DNA of 64,000 nt. Origin: Lewinella sp. IMCC34191 (GTDB lineage Bacteria; Bacteroidota; Bacteroidia; Chitinophagales; Saprospiraceae). Positions 60,512-64,000 of this stretch are shown here, one piece after another (within the stretch, counting starts at the first letter, position 1; each line of letters starts with the position of its first letter). The stretch is from positions 372,001 to 436,000 of the forward strand of contig NZ_QNQZ01000003.1 of NCBI RefSeq assembly GCF_003390935.1. Direction: 5' to 3'. Under the pieces are notes generated by a model that ran no database searches, had not been told where the DNA came from, and saw nothing but the letters and a program-made list of their open reading frames with translations. The position numbers and the translations under genes are program-made.

Positions 60512-62335
60512 TCTATACCCCGCCGCCTGCAATTCAAACAACTCCGCATACCGCCCCCCAAGCGCCAGTAACTCCTCGTGACTCCCCTCCTCTAACAACC
60601 CCCCGTATTCCAGGAAGAGAATGTGATCCGCCATGCGGACGGTCGAAAAGCGGTGACTGATCAGCACGGCCGTTTTCCCCTCGATGAGCGCAGTGAAGCG
60701 TTGAAACACCTCGTACTCCGCCCGGGCATCGAGGGCGCTGGTCGGCTCGTCAAGGATAAGTAACTGGGCGTCGCGCATGTAGGCGCGGGCCAGGGCGATC
60801 TTCTGCCACTGCCCGCCGCTGAGATCGACGGCACCGGCGAAGCGCCGCCCCAGAAGCTGATCGTAGCCGCCGGAGAGGCTGTCGATAACCTCCTTCGCCA
60901 GCGACTTGCGGGCGCTGTCATCGATGCGTTCGTCGTTGTCGGCTTCCTCGACGCGGCCGATGACGATATTCTCGCGGGCCGTGAGCTGGTAGCGGAAAAA
61001 ATCCTGAAAGATGACGCCGACGTTGTCCCGCAGCGTGCTGAGTTCGTAGTCCCGCAGGTCGCGGCCGTCGAGGAGGATGCGCCCCTCGGTGGGTTCGTAG
61101 AGGCGGGCCAGGAGTTTGACCAGCGTAGTCTTCCCCGCGCCGTTCTCCCCGACCAGCGCCAGCTTTTGCCCGGCGGGGAGGGTAAAGGAGAGGTTCCGGA
61201 TGGCGTAGTCTTCGCTGTTCGGGTAGCGAAAACTGACGTTCTGGAATTCCCATCCGGTCCGCAGTTGCTTAGGGAAGGGAATGGACCCGGGCCGGTCCGC
61301 GATATTGGGGGTGATGGCGAAGAAGTCGAATAAGTCCTGGAGGTAAAGCGCGTTTTCGCCGATGGTCGAAAAGCGCGAAAGTACCGACTGCAGGCCCTGC
61401 TGCATTTGCCGGAAGGCACCCGCCAGAAAGGTGAGCGAACCGACGGTGATAGCGCCGCTGATGGTCTGGAAAATGATGAGGACGTAAGCGCCATAGTAGG
61501 TCAGGGCACTGATCGCGCTGAAGAAAGCCCCCCAGCTGGCCCGCTTGATGGAGAGCTTCCGGTTGACGTGGTAGTACTTCATCGACAGCTCGTGAAAGCG
61601 CTCGGTGATGAAATCAGCCAAGCCAAAAATTTTGACCTCTTTCGCGGTGGTGTCGCTGGCCCCGATGTAGCGGAGGTAATCCAGTTCCCGGCGCTCCGGC
61701 GTCCAGCTGCGGGTGAGACTGTAGACCTGCTGGTTGAAGTAGTTCTCCTGGATAAAGCTGGGGATGACCGCCACCACCAGCAAAGCAATCAGCCAGGGGT
61801 TGAAGGCCGCGACGCTTACGCCCAGGAAGACCAGGGTTACGGTGCTCTGAAACTGGGCGAGCAACTGGGAGATCAGCGTCGACCGACTCGTGGTCTGCCG
61901 CCTGGCCCGCTCCATCTTGTCGTAGAACTCCGAATCCTCGAAGTGATACAGATCGAGCGTCGCCGCGTGCCGCATCAGGTCGACGCTGGTTTGGTTGGTG
62001 TAAAGATCGGCAAGGAGGCTATCTACCAGGTTGATGCCGCGGCTGAGCAAATCGGAAGTAAGGAAGAGGGCAAATTCCAGCCCCACCATCTGCCAGAGAA
62101 AGGTGGAGTCCCCCGCCCCGTCCAGGATGCGAATCACCTCGTCGATGATCAGTTTGCCGACGTACAGCTTGGCGGTGGGCAGCGCCGACTGCACGACCCG
62201 CAGGACCACGTTCGTAATGGTGAGCGAAGGGCTCGTACGGTAGATTAGCCGGAAGAAAGGGGGAAGATTGCGTAGCGCGGCCAGTTGGTCACGCCAACCG
62301 GTGGTTTCGTCTTCCTGGGGACGGGGTCTGGGCAT
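60509..62335 (-). CDS. ABC exporter: fused permease and ATP-binding protein
   Basis: 608 residues. The N-terminal membrane domain (about 40-340) has six hydrophobic segments, with a NQTSVDLMRHAATLDLYHF stretch typical of the exporter fold. The nucleotide-binding domain has Walker A GENGAGKTT, Q-loop near GVIFQDFFRY, signature LSGGQWQKIALARA, Walker B LLILDEPTSALD and H-loop LISHRFST. Half-size exporter of the MsbA/McjD type; works as a homodimer. Possible substrates are lipids, peptides or drugs; the neighbours do not decide. The last base triplet abuts the 49-bp array. Confidence 0.93.
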   Translation of the reverse strand: MPRPRPQEDETTGWRDQLAALRNLPPFFRLIYRTSPSLTITNVVLRVVQSALPTAKLYVGKLIIDEVIRILDGAGDSTFLWQMVGLEFALFLTSDLLSRGINLVDSLLADLYTNQTSVDLMRHAATLDLYHFEDSEFYDKMERARRQTTSRSTLISQLLAQFQSTVTLVFLGVSVAAFNPWLIALLVVAVIPSFIQENYFNQQVYSLTRSWTPERRELDYLRYIGASDTTAKEVKIFGLADFITERFHELSMKYYHVNRKLSIKRASWGAFFSAISALTYYGAYVLIIFQTISGAITVGSLTFLAGAFRQMQQGLQSVLSRFSTIGENALYLQDLFDFFAITPNIADRPGSIPFPKQLRTGWEFQNVSFRYPNSEDYAIRNLSFTLPAGQKLALVGENGAGKTTLVKLLARLYEPTEGRILLDGRDLRDYELSTLRDNVGVIFQDFFRYQLTARENIVIGRVEEADNDERIDDSARKSLAKEVIDSLSGGYDQLLGRRFAGAVDLSGGQWQKIALARAYMRDAQLLILDEPTSALDARAEYEVFQRFTALIEGKTAVLISHRFSTVRMADHILFLEYGGLLEEGSHEELLALGGRYAELFELQAAGYR

Positions 62336-62355
62336 GGGGGCTTAACAACCGGTAG

Positions 62356-62373
62356 GGAAGCCTGGTTGCTTCC
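62356..62373 (-). terminator. Possible hairpin terminator between the two minus-strand genes
   Basis: GGAAGC and GCTTCC arms with a 6-base loop lie 45 bases beyond the stop of the gene at 62418. The following sequence is only mildly T-rich, so the call is weak. Confidence 0.3.
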
Positions 62374-62417
62374 GCCGTGGGCCGTGGGTGTAGCCGGCTG
62401 ATTGGACAGGTATTGAC

Positions 62418-63065
62418 CTAGTCGTCCTTCCGCTTGAAGTCACCCCGTTTCCAACCGTCGAAGAATTGCTTCCAGGCGACGGGGCTGAAGATATTCATGG
62501 GAGGCTTCTGACCGATATAGTAGGTCTGACGCGCTTGCTGCCGGAGGTAATAACTGCTGTTCTCGGCCCCACTACGCGGTACCGTCTCCTGGAGGCGCTC
62601 CAACTTGTCAGCGCTCAGGTTCTCGGAGGCGCGGGATTGCAGTTCGGGCGTCACGTCCATCGCCAGGAACTCCAGCTTGAAGTGGTCGCGGCTGGGCCAG
62701 GGGAAGACCACCGCCTCGGGCAGGTCGATGGAGTTGTAGGTCATCAACTGGACGAGGCTGTATTTGTCGTCTTCGAGTTCCGGGTCGATCACGAATTCAG
62801 CGTCCTCGTAGCCGAGCGCGCTGAATAGGATGGTATCGCCCTTATGCGCCACGATGCTGAAGAATCCCTCGAGGTTGGCGTAGGTACCCCGGCCGTCGTC
62901 TTTGATCAGGACCGTTGCGTAGGGTACCGGCTGCAGTTGACTGGTCGTGCCGTCCAGCACCATACCCGAGAATTGCACCAGGGGCTCGCCGTACTGGTCC
63001 ACGAGCTGCGCACGGGCTACGGTGCCAAAGCCTAGACAGAGCAAAAACAGGAACAGGTACTTCAT
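62418..63065 (-). CDS. Exported carboxypeptidase-regulatory-domain protein
   Basis: 215 residues. Signal peptide (MKYLFLFLLCLGFGTVARAQ, about 1-20), then a CarboxypepD_reg-like/CNA-B-like beta-sandwich at about 28-115: QFSGMVLDGTTSQLQPVPYA, TVLIKDDGRGTYANLEGFFS and DTILFSALGYEDAEF. Similar domains are found at the N-termini of SusC-type proteins, but here no barrel follows. The C-terminal half is charged and unrecognised (LEFLAMDVTPELQS, FDGWKRGDFKRKDD). It is probably periplasmic. The gene stands 82 bases before the ABC exporter gene on the same strand. Confidence 0.8.
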   Translation of the reverse strand: MKYLFLFLLCLGFGTVARAQLVDQYGEPLVQFSGMVLDGTTSQLQPVPYATVLIKDDGRGTYANLEGFFSIVAHKGDTILFSALGYEDAEFVIDPELEDDKYSLVQLMTYNSIDLPEAVVFPWPSRDHFKLEFLAMDVTPELQSRASENLSADKLERLQETVPRSGAENSSYYLRQQARQTYYIGQKPPMNIFSPVAWKQFFDGWKRGDFKRKDD

Positions 63066-63180
63066 AATCGGGAAACGTAATCGATTAAGGGACGCGATAC
63101 GGGCCGTCGCGGTTGGCCGGCCCTTCCCATCTTAACGATAAATTAGGGCGCGGGGTTGTTATCCGGACATACCCGGACCG

Positions 63181-64000
63181 CTAAGCCGGCTCCAGGGCCA
63201 ACTCCAGCACGTCCAGCATATTTTCCACGTAGTGGATCTCGATACCCTTCAGATACCGCTCCTCCACCTCGCGCACGTGGCGTTGGTTCGACTCACTGAG
63301 GATGATTGTTTTCATTCCGGCCCGACGCGCGGCCAGTAGTTTTTCCTTGATTCCCCCTACCGGCAGTACCCTACCCCGCAGCGTGATCTCTCCCGACATG
63401 GCCAGGTAGGGCCGCACCGGCCGCCCGGTGTAGACACTCGCCATGGCCGTCAGCATCGTGATGCCCGCGCTGGGTCCGTCCTTCGGCGTAGCGCCCTCCG
63501 GAACGTGGATATGCATATCCTGGCTTTTGAAGGCCTCCTGGTCGATGCCGATCTGTTCCGCCTTGGCCCGCAGGTAAGAGCGCGCCGTGCTGGCACTCTC
63601 CTTCATGACGCTGCCCAGGTTACCGGTCTGCTGAAGGTTCCCCTTGCCCGGGCTCAGGCTGGCTTCGACGAAAAGAATTTCCCCGCCTACCTGTGTCCAG
63701 GCCATACCGATGGCGATGCCCGGCTGGCGCCCCACCCGGTACGGTTCGCGTTCGAAGGTGCGCGGTCCGGCCACCTCTTCCAGGTCGCCCTTATTGATGG
63801 TGACCTGCTCGGCTCCCTCCATGGCAATCTCCTTCGCCGCGTGCCGCATCAACCCGGCGATCTGCCGGTCCAGCGAGCGCACACCGCTTTCGCGGGTGTA
63901 TCCTTCGATGAGCTCCCGCAGGGTAGCTACCGGAATCTTCACCTGCTTGGCCTTTAGTCCGTGGGCTTTTCGCTGCTTGGGAACCAGGTGGCGCTTGGCG
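63181..64000 (-). CDS. lon: Lon protease, C-terminal part (N-terminal region beyond window)
   Basis: The frame is open to the window edge: upstream of the GTG at 63942 it reads [20 protein letters not shown], which is part of the Lon ATPase domain's end, so the start lies outside. The visible part has the sensor-2 segment [20 protein letters not shown] and the proteolytic domain. Catalytic Ser is in [13 protein letters not shown] and catalytic Lys in [14 protein letters not shown]; the Lon signature [14 protein letters not shown] is present. Lon degrades damaged and regulatory proteins in the cytoplasm. Ends [14 protein letters not shown]. No regulatory site is visible here. Confidence 0.96.
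   Translation of the reverse strand, partial: AKRHLVPKQRKAHGLKAKQVKIPVATLRELIEGYTRESGVRSLDRQIAGLMRHAAKEIAMEGAEQVTINKGDLEEVAGPRTFEREPYRVGRQPGIAIGMAWTQVGGEILFVEASLSPGKGNLQQTGNLGSVMKESASTARSYLRAKAEQIGIDQEAFKSQDMHIHVPEGATPKDGPSAGITMLTAMASVYTGRPVRPYLAMSGEITLRGRVLPVGGIKEKLLAARRAGMKTIILSESNQRHVREVEERYLKGIEIHYVENMLDVLELALEPA

Noticed and set aside
59877-60660. Two overlapping frames of 212 and 234 residues through the 49-bp array, with Arg/Ser/Pro-rich repeats
   Set aside because: The frames exist only because the repeat lacks stops; 49 is not a multiple of three, and the second frame runs into the ABC exporter on the opposite strand.

Overview
The window looks like a chromosomal segment of a GC-rich Bacteroidota, most likely a Saprospiria/Lewinella-type marine polymer degrader. 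This is inferred from family content, not from a marker-gene tree. The supporting signs are a SusC/SusD pair with a hybrid two-component regulator, a type IX secretion C-terminal domain, many lipoprotein signals, a Bacteroidota-type S21 protein, and promoters of the form TTG-N20-TAnnTTTG. No rRNA, tRNA, CRISPR array, transposase or prophage gene was seen.

Region by region: 1-4920 holds the end of an unknown protein, an AI-2E-type permease, isocitrate dehydrogenase, a low-GC four-helix-bundle gene bracketed by inverted heptamer arrays, and a cupin. 4910-14163 is a minus-strand block: a lipoprotein, a thioredoxin-reductase-like flavoprotein, then a translationally coupled operon of a VIT/vWA protein, a LytS-type kinase and a LytTR regulator, followed by a PIF1-like helicase. 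14310-22770 carries a beta-barrel protein, a cytochrome c, an AtpI-like protein, an M15 peptidase, an S9 peptidase, a DUF5060 glycosidase-like lipoprotein and a dolichol-phosphate-mannose-synthase-like glycosyltransferase. 22854-35245 holds LutA-like and RavA-like proteins, rpsU, two unknown genes, a TonB-dependent receptor, a Gmad2 lipoprotein, a T9SS cargo protein, and an overlapping operon of an FGE-domain protein, an ECF sigma factor and a probable anti-sigma factor.

35303-40728 holds an ATP-grasp protein, a DoxX protein, branched-chain aminotransferase, a decayed serine hydrolase and ApbE. 40785-54329 is a polysaccharide utilization locus: three GH43-like proteins, a GH5-like glycosidase, SusD, SusC and a divergent hybrid two-component regulator, consistent with arabinose- or xylose-containing glycans. 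54501-64000 holds a metallopeptidase/propeller/barrel protein, a GH15 protein, an ABC exporter, a carboxypeptidase-regulatory-domain protein and the C-terminal part of Lon.

The least ordinary material is of two kinds. First, there is the coupled operon 6541-12759, whose first protein joins a VIT/vWA module to a lipobox and a predicted His/Cys (clan CD-like) domain. Second, the spacers are unusually structured. Convergent gene ends hold tandem arrays (heptamers, a 25-bp hairpin array with compensatory changes, 74-bp and 49-bp units). A separate short motif, about 19 bp, recurs mostly in divergent promoter spacers.
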